NCBI GenBank assembly: GCA_030447505.1
Contig: JAUJOT010000001.1
Location: 538,295 to 602,294, forward strand
DNA: 64,000 nucleotides
Source of the DNA: Solirubrobacteraceae bacterium
GTDB lineage: Bacteria; Actinomycetota; Thermoleophilia; Solirubrobacterales; Solirubrobacteraceae
Direction: 5' to 3'
Shown in pieces: positions 8,109 through 16,557 of the stretch. The notes under the pieces were generated by a model. That model did no database searches, was not told the origin of the DNA, and worked only from the letters and a program-made list of their open reading frames with translations. The position numbers were made by a program, and so were the translations under genes. Position 1 is the stretch's first letter. Every line of letters begins with the position of its first letter.

Positions 8109-9539
8109 GTGACCAAGCTCGACGAGCGCGAGGGACCGCGTGACGAGTGCGGCGTGTTCGGGCTCTACGCACCCGGCCACGACGTCTCGCGGTTGGCCTA
8201 CTTCGCTCTGTACGCCTTGCAGCACCGCGGCCAGGAGTCGGCCGGCATCGCGGCCGCCGACGTAGGCGGTCACATCATGACCCTGCGCGAGCTCGGGCTC
8301 GTCAACCAGGTCTTCGACGAGCAGAAGCTGCGTGCGCTCGGCGGCGACCTCGCAGTCGGCCACGTGCGCTACTCGACGACCGGGTCCAACGGCTGGGACA
8401 ACGCCCAGCCCGTGCACCGCTCCGACCGCCGCGAGCTGGCGCTCGGCCACAACGGCAACCTCATCAACGCCGTCGAGCTGCACAGCGAGCTGCGCGAGCT
8501 CGGCGTCAGCTTCCGCTCGACCTCGGACTCCGAGATCATCGCCGCGCTGCTGGCCTCGCACGGCGCCGAGCGCATCGAGGACGCGGTGTCCGCGGTCGTG
8601 CCGCGCCTGCAGGGCGCCTTCTCGACCGTCCTGATGACGAAGGACAGCCTCGTCGCGTTCCGCGACCCCGCCGGGCTGCGTCCGCTCGTCCTCGGCCGCC
8701 TCGAGGGGCACTACTGCGTCGCCAGCGAATCGTGCGCGCTGGACATCATCGGTGCCGAGCTCGTGCGTGACGTCAACCCAGGCGAGATGGTCTGGATCGA
8801 CTCCGCCGGGCTGCACTCGCGCCAGGTCGTCAAGGGCTCGCGCGAGGCCTTCTGCGTCTTCGAGTACATCTACTTCGCCCGCCCCGACTCGCGCATGAAC
8901 GGCGATGTCCTGCAGGCCGCGCGCGGGCGGATGGGCGAGATCCTCGCGCGCGAGGCGCCCGCCCCGAACGCCGACCTCGTGATCCCGGTGCCGGACTCCG
9001 GCGCGCCCGCCGCGCGCGGCTACGCGCGCGCCAGCGGGCTGCCGCAGGACGACGGGCTGATCAAGAACCGCTACGTCGGGCGGACGTTCATCGAGCCCGG
9101 CCAGGAGCTGCGCAAGCACGGCCTGCGGCTGAAGTTCAACCCGCTGCCCGACGTGGTGGCCGGCAAGAAGCTCGTGGTCGTCGACGACTCGATCGTGCGC
9201 GGCAACACGACGCGCCAGATCGTCCAGATGCTGCGCGACGCCGGTGCCCGCGAGGTCCACATGCGCGTGTCCGCGCCGCCGATCAAGCATCCGTGCCACT
9301 ACGGCATCGACATGTCCACCCGCGAGGAGATGATCGCCCACGAGCGCACGGAGGAGGAGATCGCCGCCGAGCTGGGCTGCGACACGCTGGCCTACCTGTC
9401 GCTCGAAGGCGTCTACGAGGCGGTCCGTGGCGACCGCGAGCGCCACTGCGACGCGTGCTTCAGCGGCCGCTACCCGCTCGAGGGCAGCGACGAGGCCAAC
9501 GGCAAGTACGCGCTCGAGCTCCCGCTCGTCCGCGCCTAG
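8109..9539 (+). CDS. purF: Amidophosphoribosyltransferase
   Basis: First committed enzyme of purine synthesis, making phosphoribosylamine from PRPP and glutamine. The 476-residue protein has the Ntn-type glutaminase nucleophile Cys14 in DECGVFG, preceded by a short propeptide that should be cleaved, and the C-terminal PRTase domain with the PRPP loop VVVDDSIVRGNTTRQIV. Cysteines near the C-terminus (HPCHYG, HCDACFSG) match the Fe-S type found in Bacillus and actinobacteria. I chose GTG 8109 over in-frame starts further upstream because the conserved protein begins here and TATCCT lies 6 nt before it. Confidence 0.95.
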   Translation: MTKLDEREGPRDECGVFGLYAPGHDVSRLAYFALYALQHRGQESAGIAAADVGGHIMTLRELGLVNQVFDEQKLRALGGDLAVGHVRYSTTGSNGWDNAQPVHRSDRRELALGHNGNLINAVELHSELRELGVSFRSTSDSEIIAALLASHGAERIEDAVSAVVPRLQGAFSTVLMTKDSLVAFRDPAGLRPLVLGRLEGHYCVASESCALDIIGAELVRDVNPGEMVWIDSAGLHSRQVVKGSREAFCVFEYIYFARPDSRMNGDVLQAARGRMGEILAREAPAPNADLVIPVPDSGAPAARGYARASGLPQDDGLIKNRYVGRTFIEPGQELRKHGLRLKFNPLPDVVAGKKLVVVDDSIVRGNTTRQIVQMLRDAGAREVHMRVSAPPIKHPCHYGIDMSTREEMIAHERTEEEIAAELGCDTLAYLSLEGVYEAVRGDRERHCDACFSGRYPLEGSDEANGKYALELPLVRA

Positions 9540-9566
9540 CGGCGCTCGCTCAGGCCGCAGCGGGCG

Positions 9567-9926
9567 CTACCTGACCTGCGGCCCGTAGCCCCACTTCGGC
9601 ATCCCTGAGCGACCGCCGACGGCGATCGCGCGGTCGCGATCGGGGTTGCGCAGGTTCGTCGGGTACGGCGGGCGCTTCCAGGGGTGCCAGCCGATCGTCC
9701 CGTAGTGCTCGCGCAGGAAGGCGACGAGGTCGCCGCGGTGCTCGCGACAGGCGTAGCGCGACGGCCCGTAGAGCCCGCGGCCGTGCCAGATGAGCCACTT
9801 CTCCGGCATCGCGTCCTCGTAGGCGCCCCAGATCAGCTCGGGCACGCTCTTCTCGAGGCTGATCTGCGTCAGCGGATCGGGCTGCGCCTCGCAGAACTGG
9901 CAACGGAAGATCAGTCGGACCGACAT
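9567..9926 (-). CDS. Zinc-motif protein, paralogue A, unknown function
   Basis: A 119-residue protein with an N-terminal CxxC (FRCQFCEAQPDPLTQ) and a second possible metal site (YACREHRGD), conserved aromatic stretches (WHGRGLYGPSRYAC, HYGTIGWHPWKRPPYP) and a variable tail. It is clearly homologous to the adjacent gene 9977-10318, probably by tandem duplication. The ATG 9926 lies 9 nt after a TACTCT -10 box on the reverse strand. The Cys/His spacing suggests a small zinc ribbon-like fold; function unknown. Confidence 0.75.
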   Translation of the reverse strand: MSVRLIFRCQFCEAQPDPLTQISLEKSVPELIWGAYEDAMPEKWLIWHGRGLYGPSRYACREHRGDLVAFLREHYGTIGWHPWKRPPYPTNLRNPDRDRAIAVGGRSGMPKWGYGPQVR

Positions 9927-9976
9927 CCGGTCCTCAGAGTACACCCCCGAAGGTCGACGCGAACAGCGGATCGGCG

Positions 9977-10318
9977 CTAGAAACCGCTCCAGCGCTGGCG
10001 CCGCGTGGCGGTGATCCAGGCGTGGTCGGTGTCCGCCGATTCGAGGCTGTTGGGATACGGCGGACGCTTCCAGGGATGAAAGCCGATCGTCCCGTAGTGC
10101 TCGCGCAGGTAGGCGACGAGGTCGCCGCGATGATCGGGGCAGGCGTAGCGCGCGGGACCGTACAGGCCGCGCCCGTGCCACACGAGCCAGCGGCCGGGCA
10201 GCGCGTTCTGGTAGGCGCCCCAGACGAACTCGCGCATCGCAGCCTGAAGGCGCAGCTGCGTCAGCGGGTCGGGCTGAGCGTCGCAGAACTGACAGCGGAA
10301 GATGAAGCTGACCGGCAC
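9977..10318 (-). CDS. Zinc-motif protein, paralogue B, unknown function
   Basis: A 113-residue paralogue of the neighbouring gene, sharing the CQFC-AQPDPLTQ motif, WHGRGLYGPxRYAC, the DHRGDLVA stretch and HYGTIGFHPWKRPPYP; only the C-terminal 20 to 25 residues diverge. GTG start at 10318 with a TACGCT -10 box about 8 nt upstream, so each copy has its own promoter. No named family recognised. Confidence 0.75.
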   Translation of the reverse strand: MPVSFIFRCQFCDAQPDPLTQLRLQAAMREFVWGAYQNALPGRWLVWHGRGLYGPARYACPDHRGDLVAYLREHYGTIGFHPWKRPPYPNSLESADTDHAWITATRRQRWSGF

Positions 10319-10464
10319 CGGTGTCCAGCGTAGCGGGAGTGGAAAGGGCCCTCGATCAATACCCGGAAATGCACCCGCACGCGCGCGACATCACGCAGAC
10401 GGCGCAACGGGACGGCGAACGCCGGCGGTCCTCGCCGCAGCGCCCGCTATGGTCGAGCGTCGCC

Positions 10465-12285
10465 ATGGATCCGACCGTCGCCCTGCGCGAGACCTTCGGC
10501 TTCGACGCCTTCCGACCGGGCCAGGAGGATGCTGTGCGCGCGGCGATCGGTCCGCCCGCGCGCGACGTGCTCGTCGTCATGCCGACCGGCGCCGGCAAGT
10601 CGCTGTGCTACCAGCTGCCCGCGCTCGTGCGCGACGACCTGACGCTCGTCGTCTCACCGCTCGTCTCGCTGATGCAGGACCAGGTCGAGGCGCTCGAGAG
10701 GATCGCGCCCGGACGCGTCGGACTCGTCAACGCCCAGCGCGACGGCGCGTCGAACCGCGATGCTCTGGAGCGCGCGACGTCGGGCGCGCTGCGCCTGCTC
10801 TACGTCGCGCCCGAGCGCTTCTCCTCGGCGCCGTTCCTGCAGGCGATCCGCGACACGAAGATCGGCCTGTTCGTCGTCGACGAGGCGCACTGCGTCTCGC
10901 AGTGGGGCCACGACTTCCGGCCCGACTACTTCCGCCTCGCCGACGCCGCCCGCTGGCTGCAGGCCGAGGCGATCATCGCCTCGACCGCGACCGCGACGCC
11001 GCAGGTCGCAAACGACATCGTGCAGCGCCTCGGGCTGCGCGACCCGGCCCGCGTCGCGACCGGCTTCGATCGCCCGAACCTCTCCTTCGCGGTTCTGCCG
11101 TGCGCGTCGACGCAGGCCAAGCACCGCCACATCGCCGCCGCGCTCGCGCAGCCCGACGCGACGCCCGCGATCGTCTATGCGGGCACGCGCGCGGGCAGCG
11201 AGAAGCTCGCGACGAAACTGGCGGGCAGCCTCGACGGCGCCGTCGGCGTCTACCACGCCGGACTCGGCCGCGATCAGCGCGCCGACGTCCAGCGGCGCTT
11301 CATGGACGCCCGCCTCGACGTCGTCGTCGCGACGAACGCCTTTGGCATGGGGATCGACAAGGCAGACGTGCGCACCGTCTGCCACGAGTCGGTGCCGGGC
11401 TCGATCGAGGCCTACTACCAGGAGGCCGGGCGCGCCGGACGCGACGGCGGGCCGGCCCGCGCGCTGCTGTTCGCCGAGGGGCGCGACAAGGGCCTGCACG
11501 TCTTCTTCATCCAGCGCAGCGAGGTCAGCGACGAGGCGATCTCGACGGTCGCGCGGCGCCTGCAGATGCGCTCGCAGGAGGGGCGCTACGACCTCGGCAC
11601 GGACGAGCTCGCGGCGGTGCTCGACGGTCGCGGCGAGAACGACGACCAGGTGCGCGCGGTGATCGGCCACCTCGCGCGGGCCGGCGTCGTGCGCCCCGCG
11701 CCGTCGTCGCCCGACCGCCTGCGGGGACGCATCGAAGGACCGTTCGACGCCCGCGCCCGCGCCGCCTGCCGCACCTCTGCCGGCGAGGGCCAGCGCGCGC
11801 GCTGGCGCCAGTACCGCTCGGTCTGGGCGTTCGTCGAGGGCGACGCCTGCCGGCGCGCGACGATCCTGCGCCACTTCGGCGACCCCAGCCCGCCGGCGCC
11901 CGAGCCGGGCACCCCGTGCTGCGACGTCTGCGACGCGTCGTGGGTTCCGGCGGCGCCGGCGAAGGCCGCCGCCAGGCGAGCGTCGGCGAACGGGTCCGGG
12001 CACGCGACAGCGAATGGCAGCGCGGTCGCGCCCGGGGATCTCGACGCCGCGATCCTCGAGGTCGTCGCGACCGCGCAGCCGGCGGTCGGCCGGACGCGCA
12101 CGGTCGAGATCCTGCGCGGCGGGCGCTCGCAGGCGCTCGTCAGGAGCGGGCACGACGGCCTGCCCGCGTACGGCACGTTCGACCACCTGACCGCCAAGCA
12201 GGTGCTCGCGCGCGTCGACGAGCTCATCGAGGGCGGCAGGCTGCGCTCGAGCGGCGGGATGTATCCCAAGCTCGAGGCGACCTGA
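10465..12285 (+). CDS. recQ: RecQ-family ATP-dependent DNA helicase
   Basis: A 606-residue SF2 helicase. Visible motifs: FGFDAFRPGQ (motif 0), Walker A MPTGAGKS (Lys45), VVDEAHCVSQWGHDFRPDY (DEAH at 139-142), motif III STATATP, and the arginine-finger region QEAGRAGRDG. The zinc-binding subdomain is present (AC RRATILRHFG ... CCDVCD). A short winged-helix-like C-terminus (about 80 residues, ending KLEAT) follows a variable linker. RecQ unwinds 3'-5' in recombinational repair. I chose ATG 10465 because the conserved protein starts here; TATGGT lies 11 nt upstream. Its neighbour purN starts 3 nt after the stop, so they are co-transcribed. Confidence 0.92.
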   Translation: MDPTVALRETFGFDAFRPGQEDAVRAAIGPPARDVLVVMPTGAGKSLCYQLPALVRDDLTLVVSPLVSLMQDQVEALERIAPGRVGLVNAQRDGASNRDALERATSGALRLLYVAPERFSSAPFLQAIRDTKIGLFVVDEAHCVSQWGHDFRPDYFRLADAARWLQAEAIIASTATATPQVANDIVQRLGLRDPARVATGFDRPNLSFAVLPCASTQAKHRHIAAALAQPDATPAIVYAGTRAGSEKLATKLAGSLDGAVGVYHAGLGRDQRADVQRRFMDARLDVVVATNAFGMGIDKADVRTVCHESVPGSIEAYYQEAGRAGRDGGPARALLFAEGRDKGLHVFFIQRSEVSDEAISTVARRLQMRSQEGRYDLGTDELAAVLDGRGENDDQVRAVIGHLARAGVVRPAPSSPDRLRGRIEGPFDARARAACRTSAGEGQRARWRQYRSVWAFVEGDACRRATILRHFGDPSPPAPEPGTPCCDVCDASWVPAAPAKAAARRASANGSGHATANGSAVAPGDLDAAILEVVATAQPAVGRTRTVEILRGGRSQALVRSGHDGLPAYGTFDHLTAKQVLARVDELIEGGRLRSSGGMYPKLEAT

Positions 12286-12288
12286 GCC

Positions 12289-12927
12289 GTGGCGCGCCCC
12301 GCGGCTGGACCCCTGCGCGTCGGCGTGCTCGCCTCCGGAGCGGGCACGAACCTGCAGGCGCTGCTGGACTCCGTGCACGGCGAGGAGGCCGTGATCGTCG
12401 GCGTCGCCGCGGACAGGCCGGGGGCGGTCGCGCTCGAGCGGGCACGCAGCGCCGGCATCGAGACGGCCGCCTTCCCGCTCGCCGACCACCCCGACCGCGA
12501 CGCGCGCGACAGCGCGATCGCCGCGTGGCTGCTCGAGCGCGACGTCGAGCTCGTCGTGCTCGCCGGCTACATGGCGCTGCTGACGAGCCCCTTCCTGCGT
12601 CGCTTTCCCGGCCGCGTGCTCAACGTCCACCCCTCGCTGCTGCCCGCGTTTCCGGGCCTGCGCGCGATCGAGCAGGCGATCGACTACGGCGTGAAGGTCT
12701 TCGGCGTCACGGTCCACTTCGTCGAGGACGACGGCGGCGTCGACACCGGGCCCGTGATCCTGCAGGGCTCCGTCGAGCTGCCCGACGCCGACGACCCCGA
12801 CGCGGTCCACGCGCGCCTGCGACCGATCGAGCACGCGCTGCTGCCCGCCGCGGTCCGGCTGATCGCCCGCGGCGCGCTGTCGCGCGACCCCGACAACCCG
12901 CGCCGGATCGTGGTGGCGGAGGGCTGA
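12289..12927 (+). CDS. purN: Phosphoribosylglycinamide formyltransferase
   Basis: GAR transformylase of 212 residues using 10-formyl-THF. The N-terminal motif VLASGAGTNLQALLD and the catalytic Asn112, His114 (VLNVHPSLLPAF) and Asp152 (GGVDTGPV) are all present. GTG start at 12289, 3 nt after the recQ stop. The C-terminal tail is a little long but ordinary. Confidence 0.95.
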   Translation: MARPAAGPLRVGVLASGAGTNLQALLDSVHGEEAVIVGVAADRPGAVALERARSAGIETAAFPLADHPDRDARDSAIAAWLLERDVELVVLAGYMALLTSPFLRRFPGRVLNVHPSLLPAFPGLRAIEQAIDYGVKVFGVTVHFVEDDGGVDTGPVILQGSVELPDADDPDAVHARLRPIEHALLPAAVRLIARGALSRDPDNPRRIVVAEG

Positions 12928-12956
12928 GCGAGTTGCCGGGCGCGCGCCGACGCGCC

Positions 12957-14438
12957 ATGATGGCGCCCGTGCGCGCGCGCCGACTCCATCCGGTGACGCT
13001 GCGCATGCTCATCTGCGCGCTGGCGCTGACGCTGCTGACAGCGCTGCCCGCCGCGCAGGCGGTCGTCCGCGACGGCAGTGGGCGCAGCGACAGGCTCACG
13101 GGCACCAACGAGCGCGACCTGTTGCGCGGCAATCACAGCAACGACGTGCTGCGCGGCAGGGCCGGCCACGACGTGCTGCTCGGCGGCTTCGGCTCCGACA
13201 GGCTCTTAGGCGACGGCGGCAACGACCGCCTCGAGGGTGAGTCCGGCAACGACAAGGTCGCGGGTGCAACGGGGATCGACCAGATCGACGGCGGCACCGG
13301 CGACGACACCGTCGACGGCGGGACGGGCGACGACCGCATCGACGGCGGCGACGGCGACGACACCCTGCTCGGCGGCGAGGGCGACGACTTCATCCTCGAG
13401 AAGGGCTTCGGCAACGACAGGCTCGCCGACGGCGGGCCCGGCGACGACTACGTCAACACCAACCGCGGCAACGACCGGATCGTGCTCGGCCGCGAGGGTG
13501 ACGACATCCTGATCGGCGGTTCGGGGATCGACCACCTCGTCGGCGGCGCCGGCAACGACGTGCTCGAGGGCGGCGGCGGCGGCAACGACGTGCTCGACGG
13601 CGAGGGCGAGGACGACACGATCATCGCGATCGGCGGCTCGAACACGATCCGCGGCGGCGGCGGCAACGACACGATCTGGGCCGGATACATCAGGGCCAGC
13701 GACGTCGACTGCGGCGACGGGATCGACACGGTGTACGCCGGCCACGTCACGTCCGGCAGGACCGAGCGCGGTACACCGGCGCAGGTGCAGGACCCCGCCG
13801 TCCACCAGCCCTGGACGTTCGCCGACTGCGAGGTGCTGATCCCGCTCACGGTGCGCGTCAACGCCCTCGTCGGCGAGTACTTCAACCCGCAGTTCGTCGA
13901 TCCCCGCACGCAGCAGGGACGCGCGACGAACGCCGGTCTGCAGAAGGCGGGACCGCCCGGTGCGGCCGCTGTCGCCGACGTCAACGACTTCAACGCAAAG
14001 CAGCCGCGGCGGCGCTACGGCGCGGCGTCGAACGACAACGACTCGCTCAGCGTTCGCAACGAGAACGCGCTCGACGCCGACGGCGCGCTGTACGGCCTGG
14101 GCGGCAACGACCGGCTCGAGGGCGACGGCTCCGACGACCGGCTCTACGGCGGGTCGGGCAACGACGGCCTGTACGGGCGCGGTGGAGCCGACCTGCTCGT
14201 CGGCGGCTCCGGCAGCGACACGCTCGAGGGCGCCCGCGGCGAGGATCTGCTCGACGGCGGCCCGGGCAACGACAAGCTCAACGGCGGCTTCGGCAACGAC
14301 TCCATCTCCGGCGGGTTCGGCAACGACCACGTCATCGCGCTCGGAGGAGGTCGGGACACGATCGACTGCGGATCGGGCAACGACCGCGTGATCGCCGACA
14401 AGCGCGACCGGACCAGGAACTGCGAACGGTTCAGGTGA
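12957..14438 (+). CDS. Secreted RTX-type calcium-binding repeat protein
   Basis: A 493-residue protein with a signal peptide (LICALALTLLTALPAAQA) and about two dozen GGxGxDxLxG nonapeptide repeats in two blocks: roughly residues 50-240 and 365-470. Between the blocks is a non-repeat insert of about 120 residues with Cys residues (SDVDCGDGIDT, FADCEVLIP). It ends with a Cys-containing cap (DCGSGNDRVIADKRDRTRNCERF). Such repeats form a calcium-binding parallel beta-roll outside the cell. No protease or lipase domain is fused. ATG 12957 or 12960 could be the start. It sits between purN and purH without obvious functional link. Confidence 0.8.
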   Translation: MMAPVRARRLHPVTLRMLICALALTLLTALPAAQAVVRDGSGRSDRLTGTNERDLLRGNHSNDVLRGRAGHDVLLGGFGSDRLLGDGGNDRLEGESGNDKVAGATGIDQIDGGTGDDTVDGGTGDDRIDGGDGDDTLLGGEGDDFILEKGFGNDRLADGGPGDDYVNTNRGNDRIVLGREGDDILIGGSGIDHLVGGAGNDVLEGGGGGNDVLDGEGEDDTIIAIGGSNTIRGGGGNDTIWAGYIRASDVDCGDGIDTVYAGHVTSGRTERGTPAQVQDPAVHQPWTFADCEVLIPLTVRVNALVGEYFNPQFVDPRTQQGRATNAGLQKAGPPGAAAVADVNDFNAKQPRRRYGAASNDNDSLSVRNENALDADGALYGLGGNDRLEGDGSDDRLYGGSGNDGLYGRGGADLLVGGSGSDTLEGARGEDLLDGGPGNDKLNGGFGNDSISGGFGNDHVIALGGGRDTIDCGSGNDRVIADKRDRTRNCERFR

Positions 14439-14451
14439 TCCTCGCGGCCGA

Positions 14452-14457
14452 TATCCT
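14452..14457 (+). promoter_or_regulatory. -10 box of purH
   Basis: TATCCT followed by six bases and then ATC (14464). At purF the same hexamer and spacing lead to GTG. This places the purH start at an ATC codon. Confidence 0.5.
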
Positions 14458-14463
14458 CGCGCC

Positions 14464-16059
14464 ATCGCGATCGAGCCCGACAACGCGAGCGCTCAGACGC
14501 TCACCGCACCGGCAGCGGTAAGGATCCGTCGCGCGCTGCTGTCCGTCTCGGACAAGCGCGGCGTCGTGGAGTTCGCGCGCGGCCTGGGCGAGCTCGGGGT
14601 CGAGCTCGTCTCGACCGGCGGCACCGCGACCGAGCTCGAGGCCGCGGGCCTCGACGTCCGCACGATCGAGAGCTTCACCGGCTTCCCGGAGATCATGGAC
14701 GGGCGCGTCAAGACGCTGCACCCCCGCCTCTACGCGGGGCTGCTCGCCGTCCGCGACGACCAGGCGCACGTCGACGCCGCGAGCGAGCACGACATCGAGT
14801 ACGTCGACCTCGTCTGCGTGAACCTCTATCCGTTCGAGCGCAGCGTCGCGCGCCGGCTGCCGAGCGCGGAGATCATCGAGAACATCGACATCGGCGGGCC
14901 GACGATGATCCGCGCGGCCGCCAAGAACCACGCGTTCGCCGCCGTCGTGACGAGCCCCGAGGCCTACGACGCGGTGCTCGACGAGCTGCGCAGCAGCGAT
15001 GCGCAGCTGTCGATGCCGACGCGCGAATCGCTCGCCGCCGAGGCCTTCGCCTACACGGCGCGCTACGACACCGCCGTCGCGCGCTGGTTCGCGGAGAAGT
15101 CCGAGGACTTCCCGCCGCTACACGTGCGCGCCTACGAGAAGGTCTCCGACCTGCCCTACGGCGAGAACCCGCACCAGCGCGCGGCGTACTACCAGGAGGT
15201 CGGCGCACGGATGCACGTGCTGTCGATGGTCCAGCAGCACCACGGCAAGCAGCTCTCGTTCAACAACCTGCTCGACCTCGACTCGGCGCGCAACCTCGTC
15301 CGCGACTTCGGGCGGCCGGCCTGCGTGATCGTCAAGCACAACAACCCCTGCGGCGTCGCCGTCGGCGCCAGCGCGCTCGACGCCTACGAGCGGGCCTTCG
15401 CGACCGACCCGCTGAGCGCGTTTGGCGGCGTGATCTCGTTCAACCAGCCGATCGACGTCGCGACCGCCGAGCGCCTGTCCGAGCAGTTCGTCGAGGTGCT
15501 GTTCGCGCCGGCCTACGACGACGGCGCGCTCGAGATCCTCACGACGAAGCCGTCGATCCGCATCCTCGAGGACAACGAGCGCCGCTCGCCGCTCAGCGCC
15601 GAGCCCGAGATCAAGCAGGTCATGGGCGGGCTGCTGATCCAGGACCGCGACCTCGAGTTCGGCGATCGCACCGAGATGGAGATCGTCAGCAAGCGCCAGC
15701 CCGGCGACGAGGAGTGGCGCGACCTGATGTTCGCCTGGAAGGTCTGCAAGCACGTGCGCTCCAACGCGATCGTGCTCGCCCGAGACGAGGCGACGGCGGG
15801 CATCGGCGCCGGCCAGATGAGCCGCGTCGACTCCGTGCGCCTGGCGATCGACAAGTCGCGCCTGGAGTCGCTGGCGGGCTCCGTGCTCGCCTCCGACGCG
15901 TTCTTCCCCTTCTCCGACGGACCCGAGATCGCGATCGGCGCCGGCGTGACCGCGATCATCCAGCCGGGCGGGTCGCGCCGCGATCCCGAGGTCGTCGACG
16001 CCGCCGACGCCGCCGGCGTCGCGATGGTCTTCACGAGCCGCCGCCACTTCCGCCACTAG
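14464..16059 (+). CDS. purH: Bifunctional AICAR transformylase/IMP cyclohydrolase; start codon unresolved
   Basis: Catalyses the last two steps to IMP. The conserved N-terminus RIRRALLSVSDKRGVVEFARG and TGFPEIMDGRVKTLHP (cyclohydrolase half), and the transformylase half with VKHNNPCGVA, AFGGVISFN and SNAIVLARD are intact. The frame opens after a stop at 14389 and has no ATG, GTG or TTG until GTG 14566, which lies inside the conserved N-terminal strand and would delete the RRALLSVSDK motif. A leaderless-type -10 box points to ATC 14464 as the initiation site (protein (M)AIEPDNASAQ...). AUC initiation is rare, so this is either a non-canonical start or a base error. GTA 14518 and CTG 14536 are weaker options. 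Confidence 0.9.
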   Translation: MAIEPDNASAQTLTAPAAVRIRRALLSVSDKRGVVEFARGLGELGVELVSTGGTATELEAAGLDVRTIESFTGFPEIMDGRVKTLHPRLYAGLLAVRDDQAHVDAASEHDIEYVDLVCVNLYPFERSVARRLPSAEIIENIDIGGPTMIRAAAKNHAFAAVVTSPEAYDAVLDELRSSDAQLSMPTRESLAAEAFAYTARYDTAVARWFAEKSEDFPPLHVRAYEKVSDLPYGENPHQRAAYYQEVGARMHVLSMVQQHHGKQLSFNNLLDLDSARNLVRDFGRPACVIVKHNNPCGVAVGASALDAYERAFATDPLSAFGGVISFNQPIDVATAERLSEQFVEVLFAPAYDDGALEILTTKPSIRILEDNERRSPLSAEPEIKQVMGGLLIQDRDLEFGDRTEMEIVSKRQPGDEEWRDLMFAWKVCKHVRSNAIVLARDEATAGIGAGQMSRVDSVRLAIDKSRLESLAGSVLASDAFFPFSDGPEIAIGAGVTAIIQPGGSRRDPEVVDAADAAGVAMVFTSRRHFRH

Positions 16060-16068
16060 GACGCGAGC

Positions 16069-16461
16069 GTGGCGGGCATCGAGCGCTTCGCCTCGGGCGG
16101 CCGCTGGGAGGCCGGCTTCGGCTACGCGCGCGCGGTGCGCGCGGGCGACACGGTGCTCGTCGCGGGCACGACGGCGATCGACGAGGACGGCATCGTGCGC
16201 GGCCTCGGCGACGCGGCCGCGCAGACCGCGTTCGCGCTCGACAAGATCGCGGCGGCGCTCGCGCAGGCGAGCACGAGCCTCGATCGGGTCGTGCTGACGC
16301 GGATCTTCGTCACCGACATCAGCCGCGCCGAGGAGATCGGACGCGTGCACGGCGAGCGCTTCCGTGCGCATCCGCCGGTCAGCACGATGGTGCAGGTCGC
16401 CGCGCTGATCGACCCGCGGATGCTCGTCGAGATCGAGGCTGTCGCCCACGTCGGCCCGTAG
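16069..16461 (+). CDS. RidA/YjgF-family protein (enamine/imine deaminase-like)
   Basis: A 130-residue RidA-fold protein starting at GTG 16069, 9 bp after purH. Typical stretches are GYARAVRAGDTVLVAGTTA, the central helix QTAFALDKIAAALAQA, the RIFVTD strand and the C-terminal VEIEAVAHV. The Arg usually binding the substrate carboxylate (VVLTRIFVTD) is present. RidA enzymes hydrolyse reactive enamines from PLP enzymes, but many paralogues have other or unknown activity. Probably co-transcribed with purH. Confidence 0.85.
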   Translation: MAGIERFASGGRWEAGFGYARAVRAGDTVLVAGTTAIDEDGIVRGLGDAAAQTAFALDKIAAALAQASTSLDRVVLTRIFVTDISRAEEIGRVHGERFRAHPPVSTMVQVAALIDPRMLVEIEAVAHVGP

Positions 16462-16557
16462 CACGGCGGGTTTGCAGGGCACCTGCGGGTCCGTCCGGTC
16501 GGTCGCGCACACTGCGCCGCTCGTGCTCGTCGCAAGCGTCCTCTCCGCCCTGACATC

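Noticed and set aside
10302-12956. In-frame extension of the RTX-repeat gene upstream through recQ and purN
   Set aside because: The extension is an off-frame read of recQ and purN. The real gene starts at its signal peptide (12957).
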